Positions 22,600-30,845 of a stretch of DNA of 37,145 bases are shown here, piece after piece. The DNA comes from Alphaproteobacteria bacterium (GTDB lineage Bacteria; Pseudomonadota; Alphaproteobacteria; CACIAM-22H2), in contig JAEUKZ010000174.1 in assembly GCA_016793045.1 (NCBI GenBank), positions 1 to 37,145 of the forward strand, written 5' to 3'. A program made the position numbers and the translations under genes. The number at the start of each line of letters is the position of its first letter. The first letter of the stretch is position 1. The notes under the pieces are model-generated. The model was not told the DNA's origin. It made no database searches and saw only the letters and a list, made by a program, of their open reading frames with translations.

Positions 22600-23178
22600 T
22601 CAGACGAGCCCAAGTTCCTGTTCGAGCGCGCCGCACAGCATCTGGCCGAGCAAGATGTGCATCTCCTGGATGCGTGCGGTGGTCCGCGACGGCACGATCA
22701 GCAGCGGATCGGCGAGGCCCGGCAGGTCCCCGCCGGTACCGCCGCTGAGCGCGGCGGGCACGATACCGATCCGCCTGGCGGCTTCGAGCGCGCGCAGGAT
22801 GTTGCGGCTGCGCCCCGACGTGGTGATGCCGATCGCCACGTCGCCCGGCTTGCCGATCGCTTCGATCTGCCGCGCGAACAGCGCATCGAACCCGATGTCG
22901 TTGCCGATCGCGGTCAGCGCCGAACTGTCGGTGGTCAGCGCGATCGCGGCGATCGGCGCGCGATCCTTGACGTAGCGCACGGCGAGTTCGGTCGCGAGAT
23001 GCTGGGCATCCGCGGCACTGCCGCCATTACCGAAGAACATCAGCTTGCCGCCGTCGCGCACCGCCGTGAAGGCAGCGGCGACCAGCCGCGCGAAGCTCTC
23101 CCCGACCTGGGCCTGCGTGGCCTTCAGAACGGATTCGTGCTCCGCGAACTCGGCGGCGAAGAAGGCGTTGATGTCCAT
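22600..23178 (-). CDS. gmhA: Phosphoheptose isomerase-like SIS protein (GmhA)
   Basis: A 192-residue SIS-domain protein starting at the ATG giving MDINAFFAAEF. Diagnostic segments are KLMFFGNGGSAADAQHLATELAVRY, ALTTDSSALTAIGNDIGFDALFARQIEAIG and GITTSGRSRNILRAL, all of the sedoheptulose-7-phosphate isomerase family at the normal length. It converts sedoheptulose 7-phosphate to D-glycero-D-manno-heptose 7-phosphate, the first step of ADP-heptose synthesis for LPS or S-layer glycans. No other heptose gene is near, so it stands apart from its pathway. DnaA-initiator-associating DiaA is a related SIS protein, but the heptose-isomerase motifs fit better. Confidence 0.88.
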   Translation of the reverse strand: MDINAFFAAEFAEHESVLKATQAQVGESFARLVAAAFTAVRDGGKLMFFGNGGSAADAQHLATELAVRYVKDRAPIAAIALTTDSSALTAIGNDIGFDALFARQIEAIGKPGDVAIGITTSGRSRNILRALEAARRIGIVPAALSGGTGGDLPGLADPLLIVPSRTTARIQEMHILLGQMLCGALEQELGLV

Positions 23179-23314
23179 GGTCGGGCTCGCGGGCTTGGGG
23201 CGGAACGGCAGCGGGATCGCGGCCGGCAGGGTCGCCGAACTCGGCGGGCCGGACAAGGCGCATTTGCAGCGGCGGGCTCGGCCAAGATCAGCCTTTACCG
23301 CCCGCGGCACGGCT

Positions 23315-23320
23315 GATAAT
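23315..23320 (+). promoter_or_regulatory. Candidate -10 box of asd leader transcript
   Basis: GATAAT matches the -10 consensus in five of six positions. A weak CTTTAC (23293-23298) lies 16 bp upstream. The start site would be near 23327, only about 5 nt before the leader ATG at 23332, which would explain why the leader ORF lacks a ribosome-binding site. Confidence 0.45.
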
Positions 23321-23331
23321 TTCCGCCCGCG

Positions 23332-23406
23332 ATGATGCGCTCGACGAAAACGCCGACGACGAAGACCAAGACCCTCACCGGGGCCTTGCGGGCGTCTGCG
23401 TGCTGA
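23332..23406 (+). CDS. Thr/Lys-rich leader peptide upstream of asd (candidate)
   Basis: A 24-codon ORF, too short for normal gene calling, in the 324-bp gap between gmhA and asd. After MMRS it reads TKTPTTKTKTLT, so 7 of its 24 residues are Thr and 3 are Lys, clustered at 23344-23379, then GALRASAC and TGA. Thr and Lys are both end products of the aspartate pathway served by Asd, so a control codon block is a natural reading. The ORF is followed by competing hairpins (23379-23460). No Shine-Dalgarno sequence is seen, but translation could be nearly leaderless. Composition may still be chance in GC-rich DNA; alignment in relatives would settle it. Confidence 0.6.
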   Translation: MMRSTKTPTTKTKTLTGALRASAC

Positions 23407-23466
23407 ATCCAGCGACATAACGACCCCCGAAAAGGCCCCGCCGAGCAGGACGGGGCCTTTCAGTTT
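23379..23466 (+). promoter_or_regulatory. Candidate transcription attenuator of asd
   Basis: Segment A, CGGGGCCTT (23379-23387, inside the leader ORF), is perfectly complementary to segment B, AAGGCCCCG (23432-23440). Segment B, extended to AAAGGCCCCG from 23431, is also perfectly complementary to segment C, CGGGGCCTTT (23451-23460), giving a 10-bp terminator stem with a 10-nt loop, followed by CAGTTTCT. Thus A:B (antiterminator) and B:C (terminator) exclude each other, as in amino-acid attenuators. Segment A ends 16 nt before the leader stop, which is less usual than placing it after the stop. Confidence 0.6.
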
Positions 23467-23502
23467 CTGGCGCCCGTCTCTTCCGGCCAACAGGAGATGA
23501 CG

Positions 23503-24618
23503 ATGCGCCTCGAACCTCTCAACCGTTCCGCCAATCTCGGCCCCGTCGCCAGTCCCGCCGTCGCTGTTCCGCGCGGGTACGCCGGCCATGGTGCCCCGCT
23601 GGTCGCCATCGTCGGCGCGACCGGCGCTGTCGGCGTCGAGCTGCTGCGCTGTCTCGAACGGCGGCGCTTTCCGCTCTCCGGCCTGCGGCTGCTCGCTTCG
23701 GCGCGGTCGGCCGGGAAGACGATGGAGTTCCGCGGCGCGCCGGTGCCGGTCGAGGAACTCACCGAGGACAGCTTCCGCGGCGTCGGCCTCGCGCTGTTCT
23801 CGGCCGGCAGCGGCATCTCGAAGCACTATGCGCCGATCGCCGCACGCGAAGGGGCGATCGTCGTCGACAACTCATCCGCCTTCCGGATGGATGCGGACGT
23901 CCCGCTGGTTGTGCCGGAGATCAATGCCGATGCGCTCGCCGGCCATCGCGGCATCATCGCCAACCCGAATTGCGCGGCAATCGTCGTCGGCGTGCCGCTG
24001 TGGCCGATCCATCAGGTGAACCCGATCGCCCGGATCATCGTCGCGACCTACCAGGCGGCGTCCGGCGCCGGGGCTGCGGCGATGGCCGAACTCGTCGATT
24101 CGACCCGCGCGCATCTCGAAGGACGCGCCTTCGCGCCCAAGGTGCTGCCGCACCCCTATGCCTTCAATCTCTTCAGCCACAACACGCCGATCGACCCGCG
24201 CACCGGCTACAACGGAGAGGAGAGCAAGGTCATCGCCGAGACGCGCAAGATCTTCGGCGTGCCGGATCTGCGCGTCAGCGCGACGTGCGTACGCGTGCCG
24301 GTGCTGCGCGCCCATTCGGCCGCGGTGACGATCGAATGCGGGCGTGCGATCGCGCCGGATGAGGTGCGGGCGATTCTTGCGAAGGCGCCGGGCGTGAAGC
24401 TCGTCGACGATGCGGCGCGCAACCACTTTCCGATGCCGCTCGATGCCTCCGGCCAGGATGATGTTCTGGTCGGCCGCATCCGTCAGGATGTGAGCGACCC
24501 GAGCGGCCGGTCGATCGCGCTGTTCCTCGCGGGCGACCAGCTCCTCAAGGGGGCGGCGTTGAACGCGGTGCAGATCGCCGAGCTTGTCGGCGCGCCTGCG
24601 GGTCGTGCGCGCGCATAG
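23503..24618 (+). CDS. asd: Aspartate-semialdehyde dehydrogenase
   Basis: A 371-residue enzyme when started at ATG 23503, which has AGGAG at the best spacing of 6; an ATG at 23497 directly touches that ribosome-binding site and is less likely. NADP-binding VAIVGATGAVGVELLRCL, phosphate-binding segments, the catalytic Cys157 in NPNCAAI and the His in RAHSAAV are present, as is the QAASGAG motif. It reduces aspartyl phosphate to aspartate semialdehyde for Lys, Thr, Met and diaminopimelate. About 30 extra N-terminal residues precede the Rossmann start. The leader at 23332-23460 suggests control by attenuation. Confidence 0.95.
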   Translation: MRLEPLNRSANLGPVASPAVAVPRGYAGHGAPLVAIVGATGAVGVELLRCLERRRFPLSGLRLLASARSAGKTMEFRGAPVPVEELTEDSFRGVGLALFSAGSGISKHYAPIAAREGAIVVDNSSAFRMDADVPLVVPEINADALAGHRGIIANPNCAAIVVGVPLWPIHQVNPIARIIVATYQAASGAGAAAMAELVDSTRAHLEGRAFAPKVLPHPYAFNLFSHNTPIDPRTGYNGEESKVIAETRKIFGVPDLRVSATCVRVPVLRAHSAAVTIECGRAIAPDEVRAILAKAPGVKLVDDAARNHFPMPLDASGQDDVLVGRIRQDVSDPSGRSIALFLAGDQLLKGAALNAVQIAELVGAPAGRARA

Positions 24619-24652
24619 GCGCGGGCGGTGACGGCGGGGGCGGCCCCCGGGA

Positions 24653-25249
24653 TCAGACCGGATCGCGCCGGGCGACGCGGCGCCCCCGCGGCACCTTGCC
24701 GACAAGCAGGCGCACCGCTTTGCCGTTGTCGTCGGCGAGCGGCAGGATGAGGCGGTCCCAGCGCGGCGTGCTGATGTCCGCAGTCGGAACGTAGCTGGTG
24801 TGGAGGGCGTCTTGGCGCTGCGCCGACGCCCGATAGGCGGCCGCGTGGTAGATGAGCATCCAGCGCGAGCGCGTGTAGTCGGATAGGCGCGTTCCGGTGA
24901 GGTCGAGGCCGACGCAGTGGGCGATGTCGGAGCCGTAGACGCGGTAGTAAAAGTCCAGTCCGCCGTCGAGCACGTCGATCAGGCAGACATAGCCGAGCGC
25001 CGGTCGCATGTCGATCGGCTGGATCGCTTTGGCTGGCGCCATCGCACCGTCGCCGCGCAGGCCGTTCCAGTATTCGAGGAGAAAGGTGAGCTGGCGGGCG
25101 GCCAGGTCCGACGGCGCCGGTGCCCAATTGATCGTCGGCAGCGGGATCTCGCGACCGTCGAACACTGGCGCCAGGGCGCCGGCATCGCCGATCGCAAGTC
25201 GGTCGGCGATCGCGATGGTCGCCCGCTGTTCATCCACCGTCAGCGCCAT
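24653..25249 (-). CDS. PAS_5 domain protein, longer form
   Basis: A 198-residue protein on the minus strand. Residues about 45-170 follow the PAS_5 pattern: a helix with LLEYWNGLRGDGAMAPAKAIQPIDMRPALGYVCLIDVLDGGLDFYYRVYGSDIAHCVGLDLTGTRLSDY, then WDRLILPLADDNG. It has about 40 additional N-terminal residues compared with the protein at 14534 and a basic C-terminal tail (RGRRVARRDP). No output domain. Cytoplasmic sensing or ligand binding is inferred. It is divergent from an unrecognised gene across a notably AT-rich gap. Confidence 0.78.
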   Translation of the reverse strand: MALTVDEQRATIAIADRLAIGDAGALAPVFDGREIPLPTINWAPAPSDLAARQLTFLLEYWNGLRGDGAMAPAKAIQPIDMRPALGYVCLIDVLDGGLDFYYRVYGSDIAHCVGLDLTGTRLSDYTRSRWMLIYHAAAYRASAQRQDALHTSYVPTADISTPRWDRLILPLADDNGKAVRLLVGKVPRGRRVARRDPV

Positions 25250-25321
25250 GGCTGACCTCCCCAGACCAATATACCTTCGTGAAGAAGACCCCAGAGAATA
25301 CTAATAGTAAGTGACGTGATT

Positions 25322-25335
25322 TTAACAACGGTTAA
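25322..25335. promoter_or_regulatory. Palindrome in AT-rich divergent intergenic region
   Basis: TTAACAACGGTTAA has perfect 5-bp arms with a 4-bp centre, the spacing of CRP/FNR-family sites but with other half-sites. The two TTAA words are 6 bp apart, so it misses the CtrA rule (N7). It lies between the divergent PAS_5 gene and the unrecognised gene at 25434. Confidence 0.35.
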
Positions 25336-25433
25336 TTCTGACAACTAGAATGCAATATTTCTTCGCCCGGGTCGGGCTGTTCAACGCCATGTCAAGGGGC
25401 TTACGTTGCAGCGAGTGACCCGGAGGAAGCCTC

Positions 25434-26024
25434 ATGACTGCTCTGTTCGTCGCCGGCTTCGAAGATCGTGTCGCGACCGGCCCAGGGGCGGCCGATTGCT
25501 ATCGCGTATTCGTCATCAGCGCCCATCTACGGCCCGAGCCGGCGGCGCCGCCGGACCGATGGCTGGTCGAGGCACGCCACCAATGGCCATATCCCGATCA
25601 GCGCTGCAGTGTCGCGTGGGAGCGCGCGGCAGCGCTTGGGTTCGATGTCGCGCCCCACTACGCGACGGACGCGGCGGGCGAACGCTTCCTGCCCGGTACG
25701 TCGTTCGAGACGGTGGTCGGGATCGGCGCGCCGGACCCGGAGCGGGCCGGCCTCGAGGCCATGGCGGCCGTGGGGACGCCGCTGCGATCGTGGCTCTCGG
25801 CCCTGCGCGCGGCCTTCGATGACGCGGCGGGCGACCTCGATCGCACGGTCTGGCCGCCTGCACCGGCCGAGCTCGCCGGGATGGACTGCCGCTTCTCGCC
25901 GGAGAACATCGCGCTCCTGCGCGAACGCCAAGCTGCGACGCAGCGCGAAAGTGCGGCTGCCCAGGCTGCAACGCTGCGCGAGCAGAACGCGGATGCCATC
26001 TACATGCCGCACAATATTGGCTGA
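25434..26024 (+). CDS. Hypothetical protein, unrecognised
   Basis: A 196-residue protein with a GGAGGAAGCCTC ribosome-binding site. It is Ala-rich, with no signal peptide and no clear membrane segment. Residues 1-75 read like a compact mixed fold (CYRVFVISAHLRPEP, then RWLVEARHQWPYPDQRC). A helical C-terminus, ENIALLRERQAATQRESAAAQAATLREQNADAIY, could form a coiled coil. No family is recognised. Promoter DNA upstream is unusually AT-rich for this genome, so recent transfer or special regulation is possible. Neighbours give no functional lead. Confidence 0.65.
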   Translation: MTALFVAGFEDRVATGPGAADCYRVFVISAHLRPEPAAPPDRWLVEARHQWPYPDQRCSVAWERAAALGFDVAPHYATDAAGERFLPGTSFETVVGIGAPDPERAGLEAMAAVGTPLRSWLSALRAAFDDAAGDLDRTVWPPAPAELAGMDCRFSPENIALLRERQAATQRESAAAQAATLREQNADAIYMPHNIG

Positions 26025-26051
26025 CCGCTCGCGCCGACCGGCTGCACGCCG

Positions 26052-26066
26052 TTGACTGAGCGTCAA
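26052..26066. repeat. Palindrome at convergent gene ends
   Basis: TTGACTGAGCGTCAA has perfect 5-bp arms and a 5-bp centre. It lies between the convergent genes at 25434 and 26063 and covers the stop of the latter. It resembles the FNR box, but its spacing is 5 rather than 4, and it is at gene ends, so a bidirectional hairpin is the simpler reading. Confidence 0.35.
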
Positions 26067-26488
26067 TGCGTGGCGCCGATCTCCTCGAGCTTCATGCGGC
26101 GGCCGAGGCGGTCGAAGAAATGCCCGGCATTGATCGTTCGCCGATCGCGCAGGATCTCTTCTTCGATTCGGCGCAGCGTCAGCCGGGCCGATTCATCGGG
26201 GACGGCACCGCCAGTCTCCATCGCTGCGGCGAAGATGACAACGGCGTCCCATTCCTTGCCCGAGCCGTCGAGCAGGCCCGCCATTTGCGGCCACGCGATG
26301 TCGCCGCCGATGACGTGGGCATAGGTCGACGCGATCGGCTCCACGGTCGACTCGGTCACCGTCATGATCACGATCAGGGCGGTAAACGCGCCGCCTTCGG
26401 CGAACCGCCCGGCCAGCCAGGTGTCGAAGTCGGTCGGAGCCGCAGCTTGCGTTGCGGTTCTGGGCGTGCGGGGGGATTTTTTCTTCAT
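26063..26488 (-). CDS. Hypothetical protein, unrecognised
   Basis: A 141-residue protein starting at MKKKSPRTPRTA; an ATG 7 codons upstream is possible. After a basic N-terminus of about 25 residues comes FDTWLAGRFAEGGAFTALIVIMTVTESTVEPIASTYAHVIGGDIAWPQMAGLLDGSGKEWDAVVIFAAAMETGG and a charged helical end. A short hydrophobic piece (FTALIVIMTV) is too short for a certain membrane helix. I do not know the family. The gene is divergent from fdnG across 366 bp. Confidence 0.55.
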   Translation of the reverse strand: MKKKSPRTPRTATQAAAPTDFDTWLAGRFAEGGAFTALIVIMTVTESTVEPIASTYAHVIGGDIAWPQMAGLLDGSGKEWDAVVIFAAAMETGGAVPDESARLTLRRIEEEILRDRRTINAGHFFDRLGRRMKLEEIGATH

Positions 26489-26509
26489 GACGCAATGCAG
26501 CAATTGCAA

Positions 26510-26854
26510 CTATCAGGATCATTCCTGCGCTGGAGCCGCCTGTGCGGTGGCTCATTCCGTTCGTCCTTATTGACAGGTCGTTGCATCGTTTTCTAGCATT
26601 GATCCGAGAAACGACGCGCCTCTGCGGTGATGCAGACTGACGCGCGCTGGCCGACGGGTTCAACCGGCGGCTGTTTTGCGGGGCGATCGGCCCCGGAACT
26701 TGTCGGCGGAATTCGCCTCGCTGGGTGGTGTTCACAAATTTGAACTTCGACTCTCGGCGCGCGGGAGAGCCTGCCGCGGCGGTGCAAGCGGCGCAGATCG
26801 GGCGTTTCGCCGTACGGACCACCGGTACGGCCCATTGATGAGGGAGAAAACGCG
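26510..26854 (+). promoter_or_regulatory. Control region upstream of the formate dehydrogenase operon
   Basis: This 345-bp stretch holds a housekeeping-like promoter, TTGACA (26570-26575) with an 18-bp spacer and TAGCAT (26594-26599), giving a start near 26606 and a leader of about 250 nt. A dyad GTTCA-N6-TGAAC (26730-26745) lies in an AT-rich patch. GAGGGAGAAAA before the ATG is the ribosome-binding site. I see no FNR box, no sigma-54 promoter and no supported ORF. The long leader could hold regulation that I cannot identify. Confidence 0.45.
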
Positions 26855-29800
26855 ATGGGCGTGATCGACGTCACCCGAAGAGGGTTCTTCAAGTTCGGCG
26901 GCACGGCGCTTGCGGGCTCGACGCTCGCGGCGTTGGGGTTCGACCCGCAGCCGGCGCTCGCCCAGGTGCGGCCGTTCAAACTTGCGCGCACGACCGAGAC
27001 GCGCAACACCTGCCCGTACTGCTCGGTGAGCTGCGGCGTGATCATGTACTCGATCGGCGACCGGTCGCGCAACGCGCGCTCCGAGATCATCCATATCGAG
27101 GGCGATCCGGACCATCCGGTCAACCGCGGCACGTTGTGCCCGAAGGGCGCCGGCCTGCTCGACTTCGTACGGTCGCCCACGCGCACGCAGTACCCGATGT
27201 ATCGCGGACCGGGCGAGCGGCAGTTCCGCCGAGTCTCCTGGGACTGGGCGATGGAGCGGATCGCGACCCTGATGAAGGAAGACCGCGACCGCAACTTCAT
27301 CGACCGGATCGACAACGGCACGACCGTCAACCGCTGGCTCTCGACCGGCATGCTGGCGGCCTCGGCGACCACCAATGAAACGGCCTTCCTCACCTACAAG
27401 ATCGTCCGATCTATGGGGATGGTCGTCTTCGACAATCAAGCGAGAGTTTGACACGGACCCACGGTGGCCAGTCTGGCCCCAACGTTCGGTCGCGGCGCGA
27501 TGACGAATTCGTGGACGGATATCCGGAACACGGATCTCGTCCTGATCATGGGCGGCAATGCCGCCGAGGCGCATCCCTGCGGCTTCAAATGGGTCACTGA
27601 AGCGAAGCACCACAACCGGGCAAAGCTGGTCGTCGTCGATCCGCGCTTCACGCGCTCGGCGGCGGTGGCGGATTTCTACTGCCCGATCCGCGCCGGCACC
27701 GACATCGCCTTCCTCGGCGGCGTCATCAAGTACCTGCTCGACAACAACAAGATCCAGGCCGAGTACGTCAAGGCCTACACCAACGCCACGTTCATCGTGC
27801 GCGAAGGCTACGGCTTCCAGGACGGCTTGTTCACCGGCTACAAGCGCGAGGACCGCGACTACGACCGCGCGACCTGGGAGTACGAGTTCGACGAGCAGGG
27901 GATGGCCAAGGTCGACGAGACCATGGAGCATCCGCGCTCGGTCTTCCAGCTGATGAAGCAGCACTACGCGCGGTACACGCCGGAGATGGTGGAGCGCATC
28001 TGCGGCAGCCCGCGCGACAAGTTCCTGCGCGTCTGCGAGATGATCGCGTCGACGAGCGCGCCCGACAAGGCGATGACGTCCATGTACGCGCTCGGCTGGA
28101 CCCAGCATTCGAAGGGCTCGCAGAACATCCGCACGATGGCGATGATCCAGTTGCTGCTCGGCAACATGGGCGTTGCCGGCGGCGGCATGAACGCGCTGCG
28201 CGGCCATTCGAACATCCAGGGCCTCACCGATCTCGGCCTGATGTCGAATCTGATCCCCGGCTATCTCACCTTGCCGACGGATCGCGACCGCGACCTCGAC
28301 ACCTACATGGGCACGAAGGGCTTCCGGCCGATCCGGCCGGGGCAGACGAGCTTCTGGCAGAACTACAAGAAGTTCTTCGTCAGCTTCGCCAAGTCGATGT
28401 ACGGCTCGAATGCCACGGCGGAGAACAGCTGGGCCTACGACTGGCTGCCGAAGCTCGACGTGCAATACGACGTGCTGCGCGCGTTCGAGCGCATGCACCA
28501 GGGGCAGATGAACGGCTATATCTGCCAGGGCTTCAACCCGCTGATGTCCTTCCCCAACCGGGCGAAGATCCGCACCGCGCTGTCGAAGCTCAAGTTCCTC
28601 GTCGTCATGGACCCGCTGCAGACCGAGACGGCGCGGTTCTGGGAGAACCACGGCGAGTACAACGAGATCGACCCGGCGAGCGTGCGCACGGAGGTCTTCG
28701 AACTGCCGACGACCTGCTTCGCGGAGGACGAAGGCTCGCTCACCAACTCCTCGCGCACGCTGCAATGGCACTGGCCGGGGCAGGCGCCGCCGGCGGAGGC
28801 CCGCACCGACATCGACATCATGGCGGACCTCTACATCCGCATCCGCGACAAGTACCGTCGCGACGGCGGGAAGTTCCCCGACGCGATCCAGAACCTGCGC
28901 TGGCCCTATCTCGTGCCGCACGCGCCGAAGCCCGAGGAGATCGCGAAGGAGATCAACGGCTACGCGATCGAGGACGTCAAGGACGCGCAAGGCAACGTCG
29001 TGGTCGCGGCGGGGCGGCAGATGCCGTCCTTCGCATTGCTTACCGACGACGGCAAGACCTCGGCCGGCTGCTGGATCTACACCGGCTGCTACACCGAGGC
29101 CGGCAACATGATGGCGCGCCGCGACAACTCCGACCCGAGCGGCCTCGGCATTTACCAGAACTGGGCATTCTCGTGGCCGGCCAACCGGCGCATTCTCTAC
29201 AACCGTGCCTCGGCGGACCGCCAGGGGCGGCCGTGGAACGCGCGCCGACGGCTGATCGAATGGAACGGACGCGCCTGGACCGGCGTCGACGTGCCCGACT
29301 ACGGGCCGGCGGTGAATCCGTCGGCGAATGTCGGCCCGTTCATCATGAACCCGGAAGGCGTCGGACGCCTGTGGGTGCGCGGCCTGATGCGCGACGGTCC
29401 GTTCCCGGAGCACTACGAGCCGTTCGAGGCGCCGGTGGAGAACGCACTCCATCCGGCGGTCGGGCCCAACCCGGTCGCGCGCGTGTTCCGCGGCGACATG
29501 GAGGTCTTCGGCAATGCACGGGACTTCCCGTACGTCGCCACGACCTATCGTCTCACCGAACACTTCCACTACTGGTCGAAGCACGTCCGCATCAACGCGA
29601 TCCTGCAGCCCGAGATGTTCATCGAAATGGGCGAGGAGCTGGCGCGCGAGAAGGGAATCCGCGCCGGCGACTGGGTGCGGGTCTACAGCAACCGCGGCTA
29701 CGTCAAGGCGAAGGCGGTGGTGACCAAGCGCATGATGCCGCTGCGCATGGGCAATCGGACGGTCCATCAGATCGGCATCCCCATCCACTGGGGCTTCACG

Positions 29801-29923
29801 GGGGCGACCCGCAAGGGCTTCGGAGCCAACATGCTCACGCCCTATGTCGGCGACGCGAACATCGAGACGCCGGAGTTCAAGGCGTTCTTGGTGAACGTCG
29901 AAAAGATCACCGTGCAGGCCTGA
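26855..29923 (+). CDS. fdnG: Formate dehydrogenase-N alpha subunit, selenoprotein
   Basis: One gene read through the in-frame TGA at 27449-27451 gives 1022 residues, with selenocysteine at position 199; E. coli FdnG is of similar size with Sec at 196. The N-terminus has a Tat signal ([10 protein letters not shown]). A 4Fe-4S motif (CPYCSVSC, then LCPKG) follows. The Sec context, [26 protein letters not shown], is nearly identical to known FdnG. Molybdopterin-binding segments run through the remainder. It oxidises formate to CO2 in the periplasm with Mo/W-bis-MGD. Genes for beta and gamma subunits, FdhE, SelA and SelB follow directly. Conventional gene calling would give two fragments, 26855-27451 and 27464-29923. 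Confidence 0.96.
27452..27480 (+). promoter_or_regulatory. bSECIS element for selenocysteine insertion in fdnG
   Basis: Starting 11 nt after the UGA, the RNA folds as GG (27463-27464), bulged U65, GGCC (27466-27469), loop AGUCU (27470-27474), GGCC (27475-27478) and CC (27479-27480). The bulged U and the G-U in the apical loop are the SelB-binding determinants known from E. coli fdhF and fdnG, and the spacing is the same. Confidence 0.9.
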
Positions 29924-29942
29924 GGGAAGGGAGAACCATCCG

Positions 29943-30845
29943 ATGTCCACGCTGCAATCCCTCGACATCCGGCGGCGTTCGGCCACCACCACGCCGTCGC
30001 CGCAGGCCCGCGAGACGCTCGAGGTCGCCAAGCTCATCGACATCTCGCGATGCATCGGCTGCAAGGCCTGCCAGGCGGCCTGCCTCGAATGGAACGACCT
30101 GCGCGAAGAGGTCGGCGTCAATCACGGCGTCTACGACAATCCGCTCGACCTGACGGAGAACTCGTGGACCGTGATGCGCTACAGCGAGGTCGAGCAGGAC
30201 GGCAACCTCGAATGGCTGATCCGCAAGGACGGCTGCATGCACTGCGACGATCCGGGCTGCCTCAAGGCCTGTCCGTCGCCGGGCGCGATCGTCCAGTATT
30301 CGAATGGCATCGTCGACTTCGTATCCGAGCACTGCATCGGCTGCAGCTACTGCGTGCGCGGCTGCCCGTTCAACATCCCGCGCATCTCGCAGCGCGACAG
30401 CAAGGCCTACAAGTGCTCGCTGTGCTCGGACCGCGTGGCGGTCGGCCAGGCGCCGGCCTGCGCCAAGGCGTGCCCGACCCAGGCGATCTACTTCGGGTCG
30501 AAGCGCGACATGATCGAATGGGCAGGCCAGCGCATCGACGATCTCAAGGGGCGCGGCTTCGCCAACGCCGGCCTCTACAATCCGGAAGGCGTGGGCGGCA
30601 CGCACGTGATGTACGTGCTGCAGCATGCCGACCGGCCGTCCCTCTACGCCGGCCTGCCGGCAAATCCGCGCATCAGTCCGCTGGTCGAGATCTGGAAGGG
30701 CATGCTGAAGCCGATCGGCCTTATCGGCATCGGCCTCACCGCGCTCATCGGCTTCTTCCATTACGTGACGCGCGGGCCGAACGAAGTGGCGGCGAGCGAT
30801 GAAGCCGCGGCGGATCGCGAACGCGAAAGGGTCACCCACTCATGA
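29943..30845 (+). CDS. fdnH: Formate dehydrogenase-N beta subunit
   Basis: A 300-residue iron-sulfur protein, 19 bp after fdnG, with GAAGGGAGAACCATCCG as ribosome-binding region. Four 4Fe-4S motifs are visible: [41 protein letters not shown] and CSLCSDR with [12 protein letters not shown]-terminal hydrophobic helix ([19 protein letters not shown]) anchors it to the periplasmic face of the membrane. It relays electrons from FdnG to the cytochrome subunit. Length is near E. coli FdnH (294). Its last codons overlap the next gene by ATGA. Confidence 0.96.
   Translation: MSTLQSLDIRRRSATTTPSPQARETLEVAKLIDISRCIGCKACQAACLEWNDLREEVGVNHGVYDNPLDLTENSWTVMRYSEVEQDGNLEWLIRKDGCMHCDDPGCLKACPSPGAIVQYSNGIVDFVSEHCIGCSYCVRGCPFNIPRISQRDSKAYKCSLCSDRVAVGQAPACAKACPTQAIYFGSKRDMIEWAGQRIDDLKGRGFANAGLYNPEGVGGTHVMYVLQHADRPSLYAGLPANPRISPLVEIWKGMLKPIGLIGIGLTALIGFFHYVTRGPNEVAASDEAAADRERERVTHS

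Noticed and set aside
25322-25335. CtrA binding site
   Set aside because: The TTAA words are separated by 6 bp, not the required 7.
26600-26854. Molybdenum cofactor riboswitch before fdnG
   Set aside because: I could not find the conserved core sequences by eye; a covariance model search would be needed.
27452-27463. Frameshift or nonsense mutation breaking fdnG
   Set aside because: The frame is unchanged on both sides, the TGA is at the known Sec position, and a SECIS follows with selA and selB nearby.
26732-30121. A 1129-codon open frame on the minus strand opposite fdnG and fdnH
   Set aside because: Same antisense artefact; the plus strand has unmistakable formate dehydrogenase motifs.
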